From contig NZ_JAMZAW010000004.1 in the NCBI RefSeq assembly GCF_024158745.1, forward strand, positions 124,001 through 188,000: a DNA stretch of 64,000 nt, given 5' to 3'. Position numbers and translations under genes: made by a program. This document shows, in pieces, positions 8,343 through 17,659 of this stretch. The stretch's first letter is position 1. Each line of letters starts with the position of its first letter. Source of the DNA: Paenibacillus tyrphae. Its GTDB lineage: Bacteria; Bacillota; Bacilli; Paenibacillales; NBRC-103111. The notes under the pieces are model-generated. The model saw only the letters and a program-made list of their open reading frames with translations, was not told where the DNA came from and did no database searches.

Positions 8343-9509
8343 TCAGCAATTAAGCGGATTTTCCCGAATCGATTCCGGGATCGGCCGCCCAAGCACCCGA
8401 TAATACAACTCTTCATACTGCCGCGTAATCAAATCGTTACAGAACGTATAGCGCGCCCTGTATAAACAAGCGTCTACCGTCTTTTTGTACAAGCTTTCGT
8501 CCCTCAGCAACGCTATCGCATACGCCGCCATTTGCTCCACATCGCCGATGTCCGCCAAGTAACCGGTTTCCCCATGGGTAATCAATTCGGGAATGCCGCC
8601 GGCGTTCGATGCGATCGTTGGCACCCCGCAGGCCATCGCTTCCAGCGCAACCAAGCCGAAGCTTTCCTTTTCGGACGGAAGCAGCATCAGGTCGGCTAAC
8701 GACAAAAGCTGGGCGACGTCGTCCTGCTTGCCGCAGAACGTCACCCGATCCAACAACCCGAGCTCCTTCACCTTGCAGAGCACCTTGGACAGCTCCGGGC
8801 CTTCGCCTACAAACAGCAGGCGGGAAGGCACTTCTTTGCGGACGCGGTCGAAAATTTCCACGACATCCGTTACCCGCTTGACTGGACGGAAGTTGGAAAT
8901 GTGAATCAGAATCTTCTCGTCAGGATGCGCAAACTCCTTGCGGAGCGACGCCACTTCACGCGGGTAATATACCCGTTTGTCCACGAAATTGTAAGCCAAA
9001 TCAATCGGCTTCTCGATGCCAAGCAGCTGCCGCGTCTCCTGGATCAAATCCTGGGATACGGCAGTCACCGCATCGCTTTGGTTGATCGCATACCGGATCA
9101 GGTCGCTTAGCGATTCGTCCTGCGCAAGAACCGTAATATCGGTACCATGCAAAGTCGTGACCACTTTCAGCTCCGGCCCGACCATCTGCTTGGCAAGCAG
9201 GGCGCAAACAGCGTGCGGAATGGCGTAATGGACATGCAGCAAATCGAGCTCTTCCAGCTTCACCACCTGTGCAAGCTTGCTGGCCAGAGACAAATCGTAT
9301 GGCGGATATTTAAACACGTAGTAGTCGTTGACTTCGACTTCGTGGTAGAAGATGTTGCGGTCGAACTTTCCAAGTCGAAAAGGCATGCTGTGCGTAATAA
9401 AATGAACCTCGTGCCCTTTTTCCGCAAGCAGCTTGCCGAGCTCGGTGGCGACGACGCCCGAACCCCCTAGCGTGGGATAGCATGTAATTCCGATTTTTAA
9501 CCGGTTCAT
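8343..9509 (-). CDS. bshA: N-acetyl-alpha-D-glucosaminyl L-malate synthase
   Basis: 388 aa GT4-family glycosyltransferase that joins UDP-GlcNAc to L-malate, the first step of bacillithiol synthesis. Signatures include CYPTLGGSGVVATELG near the N-terminus, LLHVHYAIPHAVCA, HISNFRPVKRV, and the nucleotide-sugar motif SEKESFGLVALEAMACG (EX7E). AGGAGG lies upstream of the ATG. It is followed by cca and preceded by bshB1, the next pathway enzyme, as in B. subtilis (ypjH-ypjG). Bacillithiol is the major low-molecular-weight thiol of Bacilli. Confidence 0.95.
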   Translation of the reverse strand: MNRLKIGITCYPTLGGSGVVATELGKLLAEKGHEVHFITHSMPFRLGKFDRNIFYHEVEVNDYYVFKYPPYDLSLASKLAQVVKLEELDLLHVHYAIPHAVCALLAKQMVGPELKVVTTLHGTDITVLAQDESLSDLIRYAINQSDAVTAVSQDLIQETRQLLGIEKPIDLAYNFVDKRVYYPREVASLRKEFAHPDEKILIHISNFRPVKRVTDVVEIFDRVRKEVPSRLLFVGEGPELSKVLCKVKELGLLDRVTFCGKQDDVAQLLSLADLMLLPSEKESFGLVALEAMACGVPTIASNAGGIPELITHGETGYLADIGDVEQMAAYAIALLRDESLYKKTVDACLYRARYTFCNDLITRQYEELYYRVLGRPIPESIRENPLNC

Positions 9510-9554
9510 TATTTTCGAGCCGCCTCCTTTTGCTCCTGAATTTGGTCACGCTTT

Positions 9555-10259
9555 TTAGAACAGTTCTGTCAAGTAAGGCAGCTTGCTGATAAAGCCTTCC
9601 GCATAACGGACCGCCCGTTTTTGCCCAAGCAGAGAGTCCCGGGCTTCCACTCGCTCCAGATAGCCTTGATTCAGCGGTGTGCGTACGATATCGTTTCCGG
9701 CACCCGAGCCCGAAGTCTCGAATTGACTCCGGTACGCAAGCAGTGACGAGCGTTTGCTCTCATAATGGGCGGTCACGTCAACCATCACGTCCGGCTCTAT
9801 CACATCGTTAATGAAATAAAAGTAGCTTTCTTCTACCGTATGCGCCGGGTGATCGGGCAAGTACCGTCTCAGCTTGGCATTGAACAGCGCTTCCTGCACC
9901 AGCTTGCTGCAGGCGATATGGTCCGGATGCCGATCCTCCCAATACGGAGCGAATACGATGCGAGGCTTCCACATGCGGATCTCCAAGGCAATGCGCTCCA
10001 CAAACTCCGGCAGCAGATAAAGTCCGCGGTCCGGCAGCTGCAAATTGGTGCGCACGGTCAGGCCAAGCGCCTCCGATGCCGCCTTGGCTTCTTGTTGACG
10101 CGTTTCAACCGTGCCGTTGGAGGACATTTCCGCCAAAGTTAAGTCGCAAATGCCGACCTTAAGCCCGGCTGCCGTATGCTTCGCAATCGTGCCGCCCATG
10201 CCGATTTCCGCATCGTCCGGGTGAGCGCCGAAAATAAGCAAATCAAGCGACTCGTTCAT
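9555..10259 (-). CDS. bshB1: N-acetyl-alpha-D-glucosaminyl L-malate deacetylase
   Basis: 234 aa zinc-dependent deacetylase of the LmbE/PIG-L family. It removes the acetyl group from GlcNAc-malate, the second step of bacillithiol synthesis. The zinc/catalytic motif is [14 protein letters not shown] at residues ~10-23, with a second metal ligand in YWEDRHPDH. The start codon overlaps the mgsA stop by 4 nt. The neighbours mgsA and bshA make sense together, since bacillithiol is used to detoxify methylglyoxal in Bacilli. Confidence 0.94.
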   Translation of the reverse strand: MNESLDLLIFGAHPDDAEIGMGGTIAKHTAAGLKVGICDLTLAEMSSNGTVETRQQEAKAASEALGLTVRTNLQLPDRGLYLLPEFVERIALEIRMWKPRIVFAPYWEDRHPDHIACSKLVQEALFNAKLRRYLPDHPAHTVEESYFYFINDVIEPDVMVDVTAHYESKRSSLLAYRSQFETSGSGAGNDIVRTPLNQGYLERVEARDSLLGQKRAVRYAEGFISKLPYLTELF

Positions 10260-10681
10260 TGGTCGATCCCCGGCTTGTATTTATGTACCAGCTCCCGCCA
10301 GGCGAAGTCCCCCCGGTCAAGCGCTTTGACCAAAATTTCCGCGGTCGCGATATTGGTCGCGCAAGGAATCCCTTGAACGTCGCACAGACGAAGCAATGCG
10401 ATAATATCAGGCTCGTGCGGCTGCGCCATCAGCGGGTCGCGCAAAAAGATAATCAAATCGATTTCATTAGTCGCCACCAATGCTCCGATCTGCTGATCCC
10501 CTCCGAGCGGACCGGACATAAAGCGGTTCACCTGCAGGTCCGTATTTTCCATAATGCGCGTGCCTGTCGTTCCGGTCGCATACAACGTATGATCTTCAAA
10601 CACATTCTCATAAGCCGTAACGAAATTGACCATTTCTTCCTTCTTGCGGTCGTGTGCGATAAGTGCGATTTTCAATGCCAT
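10256..10681 (-). CDS. mgsA: Methylglyoxal synthase
   Basis: 141 aa. It converts dihydroxyacetone phosphate to methylglyoxal and phosphate, an overflow bypass of lower glycolysis. Family blocks are [15 protein letters not shown] at the N-terminus, TGTTGTRI, the catalytic [11 protein letters not shown] and [15 protein letters not shown]. The frame is open 14 codons upstream, but AGGAG just before the ATG at 10681 and homology to [11 protein letters not shown] set the start. It overlaps bshB1 by 4 nt and follows dapB. Confidence 0.95.
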   Translation of the reverse strand: MALKIALIAHDRKKEEMVNFVTAYENVFEDHTLYATGTTGTRIMENTDLQVNRFMSGPLGGDQQIGALVATNEIDLIIFLRDPLMAQPHEPDIIALLRLCDVQGIPCATNIATAEILVKALDRGDFAWRELVHKYKPGIDQ

Positions 10682-10715
10682 AGGATGGCAGCTCCTCTCT
10701 AAACTCCTATAAAAC

Positions 10716-10758
10716 GAGGACACTCGAGCGGTCCTCTTCGGCCCGGCCCCATGTCCTC
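10716..10758 (-). other. Hairpin between dapB and mgsA
   Basis: GAGGACA (minus) pairs with TGTCCTC across a GC-rich 29-nt interior, followed by GUUUUA. It may be a weak terminator or an RNA-processing/stability element separating dapB from mgsA. The short U-tract makes it unconvincing as an efficient terminator. Confidence 0.4.
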
Positions 10759-10766
10759 TTTCGTTT

Positions 10767-11570
10767 TTAATCGATAAAATGTTCGAAGCCGTAAACCATA
10801 CCGGTATATTCCATAACTTTCTGAACAGCCACCTTCACGCCAGGCATATAACCGGCCCGGTCATACGAGTCGTGACGGATTTTCAAGGATTGTCCGAAAG
10901 CACCGAAAATGACCTCCTGCTGGGCGAAAATGCCCGGCAGCCGAACGCTATGAATCCGGAACCCGTTATAGTACCCTCCGCGCGAGCCTTCGATCGTTTC
11001 CACTTCATTCGGATTGCCCTGACGCAGCTCCTGACGAGCTTCGGAGATCAGTTCCGCCGTCTTGACGGAAGTGCCTGAAGGCGCGTCCAGTTTTTGATCG
11101 CCATGATACTCGATAATTTCTAAATGAGGAAAATATTTAGCGGCTTGAGCGGCGAATTTCATCATCAGAATAGCACCGATTGAAAAGTTCGGAGCGATCA
11201 ATCCGCCGATCCCCGCTTCCTTGCACTGCCTGTCCAGCTCGGCAATATCTTCCGGCGTAAAACCGGTCGTCCCCATCACGGGGCGAACCTTATGTTTTAT
11301 AGCCAGCCGGGTATGCTCTACCGCCGAATGCGGAGCTGTAAAATCAACCAGCACGTCGGGTTTCGTTTCTGCAAGAGCGAGCTCCAAATCGTTTGTAACC
11401 GCAATTCCGCAAGCATCCAGGCCGACCAGTCTGCCCGCATCCGTTCCTACAGCGGAACGGTTAACCGCAGCGGCCAGCTCCAGTTCCGGATCGCCTAATA
11501 CCAACTTGACGACCTCGCGCCCCATACGGCCTCCCGCTCCGGCAACCGCTACTTTGATGATTGGTTTCAT
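10767..11570 (-). CDS. dapB: 4-hydroxy-tetrahydrodipicolinate reductase
   Basis: 267 aa, family-typical. It reduces hydroxy-tetrahydrodipicolinate with NAD(P)H in lysine, diaminopimelate and (in spore formers) dipicolinate synthesis. The Rossmann motif is [15 protein letters not shown] at residues 9-23. The catalytic block [14 protein letters not shown] holds the histidine and lysine used in catalysis. DFTAPHS and GTTGF match the nucleotide-binding region. It is followed by mgsA after an 85-nt gap with a hairpin and preceded by the TPR gene. Confidence 0.96.
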   Translation of the reverse strand: MKPIIKVAVAGAGGRMGREVVKLVLGDPELELAAAVNRSAVGTDAGRLVGLDACGIAVTNDLELALAETKPDVLVDFTAPHSAVEHTRLAIKHKVRPVMGTTGFTPEDIAELDRQCKEAGIGGLIAPNFSIGAILMMKFAAQAAKYFPHLEIIEYHGDQKLDAPSGTSVKTAELISEARQELRQGNPNEVETIEGSRGGYYNGFRIHSVRLPGIFAQQEVIFGAFGQSLKIRHDSYDRAGYMPGVKVAVQKVMEYTGMVYGFEHFID

Positions 11571-11613
11571 ATGAATTCATTGTCCTTTCCGCTTAGGTGT
11601 CGGTCATTGGCAC

Positions 11614-12135
11614 TTATAAGGTAACGCTCATATATTCCTTCCACTTTTGCCGGTAGTCCGCGAGCAGCCGCAAGCCGATGGAATGCTGCGGATCCAGCTT
11701 GAGCAGTTCCTGAATGGCCTGCACGGCCGGAGCGAACTCCCGAAGCCGGGAATATGCGATACCCAATAGTAAAAAAGCTTCCTGTGAAAGCGGATCAAGC
11801 TTCACCGCTTGCTGCAGCAGCGACACCGCCAGCCACAGCCGTTCGTCCGACTCCTCGAACAGCTTCTCTGCCTGAAACGTCAATTGCCGTGCCTGAAGGT
11901 GCTGCAGATGGAATGTGTAATGCTCATCCTCCGGCTCAAGCCGTACCGCTTGGCTTGCATGTGCCGCCGCTTTATCCAGTTTGCCGCTGCGGGCGTACGT
12001 AATGGACAGCTTATAATGGTACGCCGCGCATTCAGGATTCGTCGCAATCGCACGTTCGAACCAAACGATGGCCTGTTCGAAATCGTGATTGAGAATCGAT
12101 TCGTACGCTTTCTTGATTGCCTCTTCGCCTTTCAA
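11614..12135 (-). CDS. TPR-repeat protein
   Basis: About 173 aa with at least three tetratricopeptide repeats: DFEQAIVWFERAIATNPE, AAYHYKLSITYARSGKLDKAAAH and EAFLLLGIAYSRLREFAPA. No signal or membrane segment is visible, so it is probably cytosolic. The frame is open to an ATG at 12189, but that codon lacks a ribosome-binding site. A TTG at 12135 has AAGGAG 9 nt upstream and is my preferred start; two ATGs lie between SD and TTG but too close to the SD. The function is unknown. It sits between the MazG-like gene and dapB, replacing B. subtilis ypjE/ypjF in the order. Confidence 0.75.
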   Translation of the reverse strand: MKGEEAIKKAYESILNHDFEQAIVWFERAIATNPECAAYHYKLSITYARSGKLDKAAAHASQAVRLEPEDEHYTFHLQHLQARQLTFQAEKLFEESDERLWLAVSLLQQAVKLDPLSQEAFLLLGIAYSRLREFAPAVQAIQELLKLDPQHSIGLRLLADYRQKWKEYMSVTL

Positions 12136-12226
12136 ATGCATCATCTCCTTCCTCAGCCAAGCCGGAAGCAAGCCTTCCAAGGCCGACATGAGAAGTACAA
12201 GGTGATGATACAGTATATGAAAAGGA

Positions 12227-12562
12227 TCAAGCGTCGGTGTTTATTTTTGTCCAACGGTCCGCGTCCCGCGTCCGGAATTTGTGCATGACCTTATCATGCG
12301 CTTCTGTCAAATCGATGCCTAGCGAATTCGCAAAGCAGATGGTAATGAACAAAATGTCGCCAAGCTCAAGCTCGATGGAGTTTTCCTCCTCCGTCGCCTT
12401 TTTGGGCTTCTCGCCGTAACGATGGTTTACTTCCCGCGCCAGCTCCCCTACCTCTTCCGACATCCGGGCCAGCATCGTCAGCGGTTTGAAGTATCCTTCT
12501 TTAAACTGCGATATGTATTCGTGCACCTCGCCTTGGAGGTCCTTTAACGTTTTCTCGGACAT
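12227..12562 (-). CDS. ypjD: MazG-like nucleotide pyrophosphohydrolase
   Basis: 111 aa, single-domain all-alpha NTP pyrophosphohydrolase of the MazG/YpjD type. The metal-binding pattern EEVGELAREV followed by ELELGDILF (the EExxE...ExxD signature) is intact. Such enzymes hydrolyse (d)NTPs to monophosphates and pyrophosphate for housecleaning; the exact substrate here is not predictable. Position next to the dapB region and the YitT gene matches B. subtilis ypjD/ypjC. It is divergent from the YitT gene; the 208-nt intergenic DNA has an 8-bp palindrome at 12601-12621. Confidence 0.9.
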   Translation of the reverse strand: MSEKTLKDLQGEVHEYISQFKEGYFKPLTMLARMSEEVGELAREVNHRYGEKPKKATEEENSIELELGDILFITICFANSLGIDLTEAHDKVMHKFRTRDADRWTKINTDA

Positions 12563-12600
12563 ACCGGGAGATGTTCACCCACCTTATTATCAGATGACTA

Positions 12601-12621
12601 ACGGTTGTGCGTGACAACCGT
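12601..12621. repeat. Palindrome in the divergent intergenic region
   Basis: ACGGTTGT-GCGTG-ACAACCGT: two perfect 8-bp arms around a 5-bp centre, between the divergent MazG-like and YitT genes. It could be an operator or a hairpin in the MazG-like gene's 5' UTR. No U-tract follows on either strand. Confidence 0.6.
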
Positions 12622-12770
12622 ATCAGTACCATGTTAACGCAAAGTGAGGGGGAATGACAAATTTTTTTTGCTTCTTAAAACTTTTTCATTTACTTTATCA
12701 TGAAAAAAAGGGCAACGCGATAACCTAAGAGAATGTTACTATAAACATCTTTTCGAATCGAGGTGGATTT

Positions 12771-13637
12771 ATGCCGGAACCCCTTAAAGCACATCTAAAA
12801 AACATCGTTCCTATCTTGCTTGGCACGGCGATTTATGCGTTCGGAATTCATTATTTTGTGATCTCCAACGAATTAATGGAAGGCGGAGTGACCGGGGTTG
12901 CCCTGCTTCTCTCTTATATTTTCGGGCTGCCGCCGTCCTTGACGACTCTAGGTCTGAATATCCCGCTTTTTTACTTGGGATGGCGTATTTTGGGCAAAGC
13001 GTCGATGGGATATACGGTGCTCGGCACTTTGTCCGTATCGTTCTTTCTATGGGTCATGGAGCGGATCATTCAGGCGGGGTGGTTGGTTCCGTTCCGGACG
13101 GAGCACGATTTCTTCCTGGCAACGGCTTATGCCGGGTTTACGCTCGGTCTCGGACTCGGTATCGTTTTCCGGTATGGCGGTACGACCGGCGGATCAGACA
13201 TCCTGGCAAGAGTCACCCACAAACTGAAGGGCTGGAGCATCGGGCAAGTGATATTGATCATGGACGTCGTCGTCATCGGCGCCTCGCTTTTCTTTCTCCC
13301 GAAGGAGAAAATCTTATATACCTTTGTCGCCGTCTTCATCGCTTCGAAGCTGATTGACATTCTTATCGAAGGGGCGTACGCTGCCAAATCGTTCATGATC
13401 ATCACCGATCACGCGGATGAGGTTTCTGCGGCGATTGCGAAGGAATTGGACCGGGGAGCTACCCTGTTCCCCGCGGTCGGAGCCTACTCCAAGCAGCCCA
13501 AAAACGTCGTCTACTGCGTGGTAGCCCGGAGTGAAATGAAAAGGCTTAAAGACCTCGTCCGCTCCATCGATCCCCTCGCATTTCTCATTATTACGGAGGT
13601 TCACGACGTTGTCGGTGAAGGCTTTAAGCCAAATTAA
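12771..13637 (+). CDS. ypjC: YitT-family membrane protein (DUF161/DUF2179)
   Basis: 288 aa and one of only two plus-strand genes. Five or so hydrophobic helices fill the first ~200 residues, with the conserved segments GGVTGVALLLSY and GGTTGGSDILAR. A soluble C-terminal DUF2179 domain follows (ITDHADEVSAAIAKELDRGAT, then LIITEVHDVVGEGF). The family is widespread in Firmicutes membranes; a transport role is suspected but not shown. GAGGTG precedes the ATG. It corresponds to B. subtilis ypjC by sequence type and position and ends 8 nt from the convergent ypjB. Confidence 0.9.
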   Translation: MPEPLKAHLKNIVPILLGTAIYAFGIHYFVISNELMEGGVTGVALLLSYIFGLPPSLTTLGLNIPLFYLGWRILGKASMGYTVLGTLSVSFFLWVMERIIQAGWLVPFRTEHDFFLATAYAGFTLGLGLGIVFRYGGTTGGSDILARVTHKLKGWSIGQVILIMDVVVIGASLFFLPKEKILYTFVAVFIASKLIDILIEGAYAAKSFMIITDHADEVSAAIAKELDRGATLFPAVGAYSKQPKNVVYCVVARSEMKRLKDLVRSIDPLAFLIITEVHDVVGEGFKPN

Positions 13638-13644
13638 GCCTTAT

Positions 13645-14529
13645 TTAGTTTCCCGGCTTTTCTTGGTCAGCTCGGCGTACCGGAACAAGGCCGCCGTTTT
13701 TCTTGGATAACCGCCAGCCGGCGAATCCGAGCGATGCCAAGATGACGGAGCCGAGCGTTACGATCCATAGAATCGGGTTCTGCTGTTCGGGGTAAGGCAG
13801 ATAGGCGGTCGTTTCCCGTTTCAGAAACAGCTTATCTAACAGGCCGCGAAGCGGAGGAACTGCATTAAGCACGTTGCGGTACAGCTCGCCTTCCCCTTGA
13901 GCCTGAAGCTTAATGAAAGTTGCAAGCGAATCAAGCTTCTCGACGTCGGTAGGACTTCGGCTGATAAGCAAGCTCGGGTGAATGATGCCGATATGCTGCT
14001 CCAGCAATGCCGCCCCTCTTCGAACCTCCGCTCTATTTTTATCGGTAGCGGCCTTTTCAAGCAGGTTCACGTCGTCGGAGAGCAGCTTGTCATACTGCAG
14101 CCATAATGGCGTATGAGGGTGCGTCAGCGCATCCGCTGCGAGACGAATTTTTGCGGCTGCCACCAATCCTTCCTCCGGCTTGAAGCTTGCTGCGTTGAAC
14201 ACTCGTTTAGCATCCGTAACGGCCCTCGTGAGCGCGTTCATTCCTTCGATTGACGTGAGGCCTTCAAAGCGTATCTTCGGTATTTGATCGCTTAGCTGCT
14301 GAAGCGCCATCAGACTTCCCGGAACGTCACCTTGCTTTGCTTTTTGATACAGCTCTTCCGCCGTCCGGCCCAGCAGCTCTGTCTTCTGCACCTGCTCCGC
14401 CGAGGGCTTGGACGCCGACGTTTCTTTTGCGCTTTGCCCCTCCCCGCATCCTGTTGCAACCAGCAATAAGCTGACGGACAGGGTCAGCCAAACCCCGAAC
14501 CTACGCCATCTTCGAGCCTTTCCGGCCAT
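13645..14529 (-). CDS. ypjB: Sporulation protein YpjB (lipoprotein-like, membrane anchored)
   Basis: About 294 aa from ATG 14529, chosen because AGGAGGGG lies 8 nt upstream; an in-frame ATG 15 codons earlier lacks this. The N-terminal hydrophobic segment with LLVATGC looks like a lipobox. A helical extracytoplasmic region follows, then a C-terminal transmembrane helix (ILWIVTLGSVILASLGFAGW). B. subtilis YpjB is a sporulation protein of unclear mechanism. It forms a pair with ypjA 54 nt upstream and converges with ypjC. Confidence 0.85.
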   Translation of the reverse strand: MAGKARRWRRFGVWLTLSVSLLLVATGCGEGQSAKETSASKPSAEQVQKTELLGRTAEELYQKAKQGDVPGSLMALQQLSDQIPKIRFEGLTSIEGMNALTRAVTDAKRVFNAASFKPEEGLVAAAKIRLAADALTHPHTPLWLQYDKLLSDDVNLLEKAATDKNRAEVRRGAALLEQHIGIIHPSLLISRSPTDVEKLDSLATFIKLQAQGEGELYRNVLNAVPPLRGLLDKLFLKRETTAYLPYPEQQNPILWIVTLGSVILASLGFAGWRLSKKNGGLVPVRRADQEKPGN

Positions 14530-14583
14530 TGGGACATCCCCTCCTAAATTCATCCTATGGAGAGAAAGTGCCAATTAGACCGA

Positions 14584-15264
14584 CTATTTGGACGAGGTTC
14601 TTGCCGGCCGAAGCTCTCTTACGAGCCATAACACGAGAGCCATAGCGACGCTAAACACACTCAATGCCAAAGTAAACGTGGCAATTTCAGATAAATTGTC
14701 CTCCAATACTTTCGGCAGCCACGGATAAACCCCTTGCCCGTAATCCATCGTATCGTTCAACAATACCCAACATGCGACAAGAATGACGGATAACCACCGG
14801 TATCGGTACAATCGAAAGTACAGCACCGCTTCGGCCGCCATGCCAAGATGGGAGAACACCAGCATCCAATCCTGCCATACGAGAATATCTCCCTGATAAG
14901 CCCCGGCAAAAATCATCGCAACGGCCCAAATCCCGTATTTAAACGAAGTTACGACAGCGAACGCTTCAACAAAGCTTCTCCAGCCGCTTTTCTTTGTTGG
15001 ATTCAAAGAGCCAGCCTTCGATCGATAATGGTCAAGAAGCCAATATGCTACTGCCCAAGTAAAGAACAAACTGGCGGTAGGGCTATCCGGCACAAATGGC
15101 AAATAAAGCGGTGACATTTCAACAGCCGTGTAGACCAACTGATTGCCGTACCATATATAGCCGTATACCGTCCCAAGCAGATTAATCCAGAATAAACTCC
15201 ACAACATAAACCGGCTGCTCAAAAATTCGCGCGAAAACCAGTACGACAAGCTCCTTCCCAGCAA
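14584..15264 (-). CDS. ypjA: YpjA family membrane protein (DUF1405)
   Basis: 226 aa with about six hydrophobic segments (FMLWSLFWINLLGTVYGYIWY, FFTWAVAYWLL, GIWAVAMIFAG and a C-terminal FTLALSVFSVAMALVLWLV), so a polytopic membrane protein. The start is a TTG with GGAGGG 7 nt upstream. DUF1405 proteins are conserved next to qcrABC in Bacilli but have no assigned function. It follows the qcrC terminator, so it has its own promoter or depends on readthrough. Confidence 0.85.
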   Translation of the reverse strand: MLGRSLSYWFSREFLSSRFMLWSLFWINLLGTVYGYIWYGNQLVYTAVEMSPLYLPFVPDSPTASLFFTWAVAYWLLDHYRSKAGSLNPTKKSGWRSFVEAFAVVTSFKYGIWAVAMIFAGAYQGDILVWQDWMLVFSHLGMAAEAVLYFRLYRYRWLSVILVACWVLLNDTMDYGQGVYPWLPKVLEDNLSEIATFTLALSVFSVAMALVLWLVRELRPARTSSK

Positions 15265-15323
15265 AACGGCTCCCTCCAGCTCCTTATGTGTTCAACCCCG
15301 CCGATCCTTAGCTTCCTCGATCT

Positions 15324-15356
15324 TAAAAAAACCTGACCGCGCTTAACGGTCAGGTT
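15324..15356 (-). terminator. Terminator after qcrC
   Basis: Minus RNA AACCUGACCG-(loop)-CGGUCAGGUU, a 10-bp perfect stem followed by seven U, starting a few bases after the qcrC stop codon. Confidence 0.93.
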
Positions 15357-15364
15357 CGGTTGGA

Positions 15365-16261
15365 TTATTTGCTTGCTTTTTGCTTGGCGAGCCAGTCGGC
15401 CAGTTTGTCGATGTCAGCTTCCGTCAAACCTTTTGAGATGTTCGCATCATATTGGGCCGGCATGGTGCCTTGGCCTTTCTTGATGATGCCGAGAATCTCA
15501 TCCTTCGAATGCTTGTCGCCAACTCCGCGAAGCGCCGGAATTTTGGCGGAAGGCATTCCTTTCAGTTCGCCGCCGTGACAAGAAAGACAAGTGGATTTTT
15601 GGTAGATCGCTGCCGCCGGGTCGTCCGGAGCAACGATTGCCGCAGCTTGCGCAGCCGGTTTCTTGGCTCCGCCGCCGCCTTCTCCGCCGGCTTTCCCTTT
15701 GTTGGCGTGCATTTCCTCTTCCCGCTTGATATGCTCGGGAATCACGTTTTTCTCTTTCAGTTCCAATTGATAGTGATGCCAGGATGTATACGTCAGATAA
15801 GTAACGGCAATCAAGCTCAAGAACATCAGAGAAGAAGCGATCGGACGCTTATAAAAGCGTCTTTCTTTCCCCGTATCCAAGAACGGCGCCAGCAACAGCC
15901 CGCCGAAGAGGATACCTGGAACGCCGACCGTACCAAGCACCACAAATTGGTTCGAAGTGTACGGGTATTTCAGCAGTTGGTACATAAACAAGAAGTACCA
16001 GTCCGGCATCGGGATGAATTGCGTGTTCGTCGGATCGGCAGGATAACCGAGCGGAGCCGCTTCGGACATAACCAAGGTCAGAATCCCAACCAGAACGACA
16101 ACGCCAACCATCCATTCTTTTAATAGAAAGTTCGGAATAAATACTTCCGATTTTCCGGGATAAGCGGAAAAATCTTGGGGAATCATCCGTGACGACTTGG
16201 CACGTACGCGCGAATCCCCGACGTAAACTATTTTTTCATCAGTTTTATGACCGTGAGCCAC
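15365..16261 (-). CDS. qcrC: Menaquinol:cytochrome c reductase cytochrome b/c subunit
   Basis: 298 aa fusion of a cytochrome b C-terminal (subunit IV) domain and a c-type cytochrome. The membrane half includes MPDWYFLFMYQLLKYP (85-100), a quinol-site signature. After a Gly/Ala-rich linker (~188-210) comes the haem site C225-L-S-C228-H229, with a likely axial methionine in GTMPAQ. The start is a GTG with AAGGAGGG upstream. This b/c fusion is the Bacillus-type bc complex. It is last of qcrA-qcrB-qcrC, passing electrons from menaquinol to cytochrome c, and is followed by a strong terminator. Confidence 0.96.
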   Translation of the reverse strand: MAHGHKTDEKIVYVGDSRVRAKSSRMIPQDFSAYPGKSEVFIPNFLLKEWMVGVVVLVGILTLVMSEAAPLGYPADPTNTQFIPMPDWYFLFMYQLLKYPYTSNQFVVLGTVGVPGILFGGLLLAPFLDTGKERRFYKRPIASSLMFLSLIAVTYLTYTSWHHYQLELKEKNVIPEHIKREEEMHANKGKAGGEGGGGAKKPAAQAAAIVAPDDPAAAIYQKSTCLSCHGGELKGMPSAKIPALRGVGDKHSKDEILGIIKKGQGTMPAQYDANISKGLTEADIDKLADWLAKQKASK

Positions 16262-16318
16262 GATTCGCCCTCCTTCTCATTTTCTCATGAATACCGGCTC
16301 AGCAGGCCTCACCGGTTC

Positions 16319-16990
16319 TTACAGCGGACCGGAAATCCCTTGCTTGCGGATCATGAAGAAGTGTCCGGCGAGCAGGGCAAGCAAAGCTCCCGGCAGGAAG
16401 AACACGTGCAGAGCAAAGAATCTGGTCAGCGTCTGAGCGCCTACGATCTCGCCACCCTGCAGAAGCGTCTTGGCATACGGACCGATGAACGGCGCCGACT
16501 CAACGATCTTGAGCGTTACGCTTGTTGCGAAATAGGCTTTGTTATCCCAAGGCAACAGGTAACCCGTCAAACCGAGTCCCAACATGACGAAGAAGATGAG
16601 CATACCTACAACCCAGTTCATCTCGCGGGGCGCCTTGTATGAACCCGTAAAGAAAACGCGGAGCGTATGTAAGAACATCATCACGATAACTAAGCTGGCT
16701 CCCCAGTGGTGCATGCCGCGAACAATAACGCCGAAAGCCACTTTATGCTGCAGGTAATCGACGCTCGCATAGGCATTGATAATATCCGGCACATAATACA
16801 TGGTAAGGAACATACCGGACAAGATTTGTATAACTGTGATAAAGAATGTCAACCCGCCAAAGCAATAGACGAATGCGGAGAAGTGGTGCGCCGGGTTTAC
16901 GTGCTCCGGTACCTCATGGTCCGCTACGTCCCTCCACATCGGCGTGATATCCAGACGTTCATCAATCCAGTTATAGACACTTTTAAACAT
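16319..16990 (-). CDS. qcrB: Menaquinol:cytochrome c reductase cytochrome b subunit
   Basis: 223 aa cytochrome b6-type protein with four membrane helices. The haem-ligand histidines are visible in GMHHWGASLVIVMMFLHTLRVF and in ARFFALHVFFLPGALLALLAGHFF-like segments. GYLLPWDNKAYFA is the family's quinol-oxidation region. AAGGAGG precedes the ATG. It binds two b haems and one further haem in this class. It lies between qcrA and qcrC with short gaps (19 and 57 nt). Confidence 0.97.
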   Translation of the reverse strand: MFKSVYNWIDERLDITPMWRDVADHEVPEHVNPAHHFSAFVYCFGGLTFFITVIQILSGMFLTMYYVPDIINAYASVDYLQHKVAFGVIVRGMHHWGASLVIVMMFLHTLRVFFTGSYKAPREMNWVVGMLIFFVMLGLGLTGYLLPWDNKAYFATSVTLKIVESAPFIGPYAKTLLQGGEIVGAQTLTRFFALHVFFLPGALLALLAGHFFMIRKQGISGPL

Positions 16991-17009
16991 CTGATGTTAC
17001 GCCTCCTTA

Positions 17010-17555
17010 TTACACCCGTTTGTTCGGACCGAGCTGACCCAGATACACAAAGCCCTGATCGATCTTCACTTCGTATTCGTCGAGCGGCAGCGGTGCTACG
17101 GCCAAGTTTTTGCCGTCCGCTGTATAGTGGGCGCCGTGGCAAGGACAGTAATACTGATCCTTAAATTCCGGGCTGCCGTTCCAGTTGACGGTACAGCCAA
17201 GGTGCTTACACGTCGGATTGAGCGCGAAGACTTTGCCGTCCTTCCCTTTGGAAATCCACGCCTCAAGCTCCGGTTCGCTTTCGTACCAGCCGTCCACTTG
17301 ATGTACTTTAAATTTAAAGGATTTCGGCTCGTTCGTTACCTTCGATTCTTCTACAACCTTAACCCATTGAGCCTGAGCTTTAGGCTGAAGAACCGGATCC
17401 ACCGCAAACCGAATCATCGGAACCAGCATCCCGGCGCCCATGAAAGCTCCAGCTCCGCCAAGGGTGTAGTTAAGAAACTGGCGTCTGGACATTTCACGAC
17501 GCGCCACCGGCTTCTCACCGTGATGCTGCGACTCTTGATTCGAGTGATCGTTCAT
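17010..17555 (-). CDS. qcrA: Menaquinol:cytochrome c reductase Rieske iron-sulfur subunit
   Basis: 181 aa from ATG 17555, preceded by AAGGGGGT at good spacing; nine codons further upstream are open but lack an SD. The N-terminus has a twin-arginine type signal anchor (S-R24-R25-Q-F-L) followed by a hydrophobic stretch. The 2Fe-2S ligands are C116-K-H118-L-G-C121 and C137-P-C139-H140. The Rieske centre takes the first electron from menaquinol. First gene of qcrABC, behind a good sigma-A promoter. Confidence 0.97.
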   Translation of the reverse strand: MNDHSNQESQHHGEKPVARREMSRRQFLNYTLGGAGAFMGAGMLVPMIRFAVDPVLQPKAQAQWVKVVEESKVTNEPKSFKFKVHQVDGWYESEPELEAWISKGKDGKVFALNPTCKHLGCTVNWNGSPEFKDQYYCPCHGAHYTADGKNLAVAPLPLDEYEVKIDQGFVYLGQLGPNKRV

Positions 17556-17630
17556 TTTCGTTCTACCCCCTTTTTGCAACATATATCAGTCGTTCGACAT
17601 AACTTTACACCATATACTAGGACATAACTA

Positions 17631-17659
17631 ATAATAGCTTACGTCTCTGGGTGCGTCAA
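17631..17659 (-). promoter_or_regulatory. Sigma-A promoter of qcrABC
   Basis: Minus strand: -35 TTGACG, 17-nt spacer, -10 TATTAT. It gives a predicted start near 17624 and a 5' UTR of about 70 nt. The rest of the 241-nt ypiF-qcrA gap shows a short CCCTC/GAGGG-like hairpin and a GTTCCGGC/GCCGGAAT inverted repeat, with no coding frame. Confidence 0.75.
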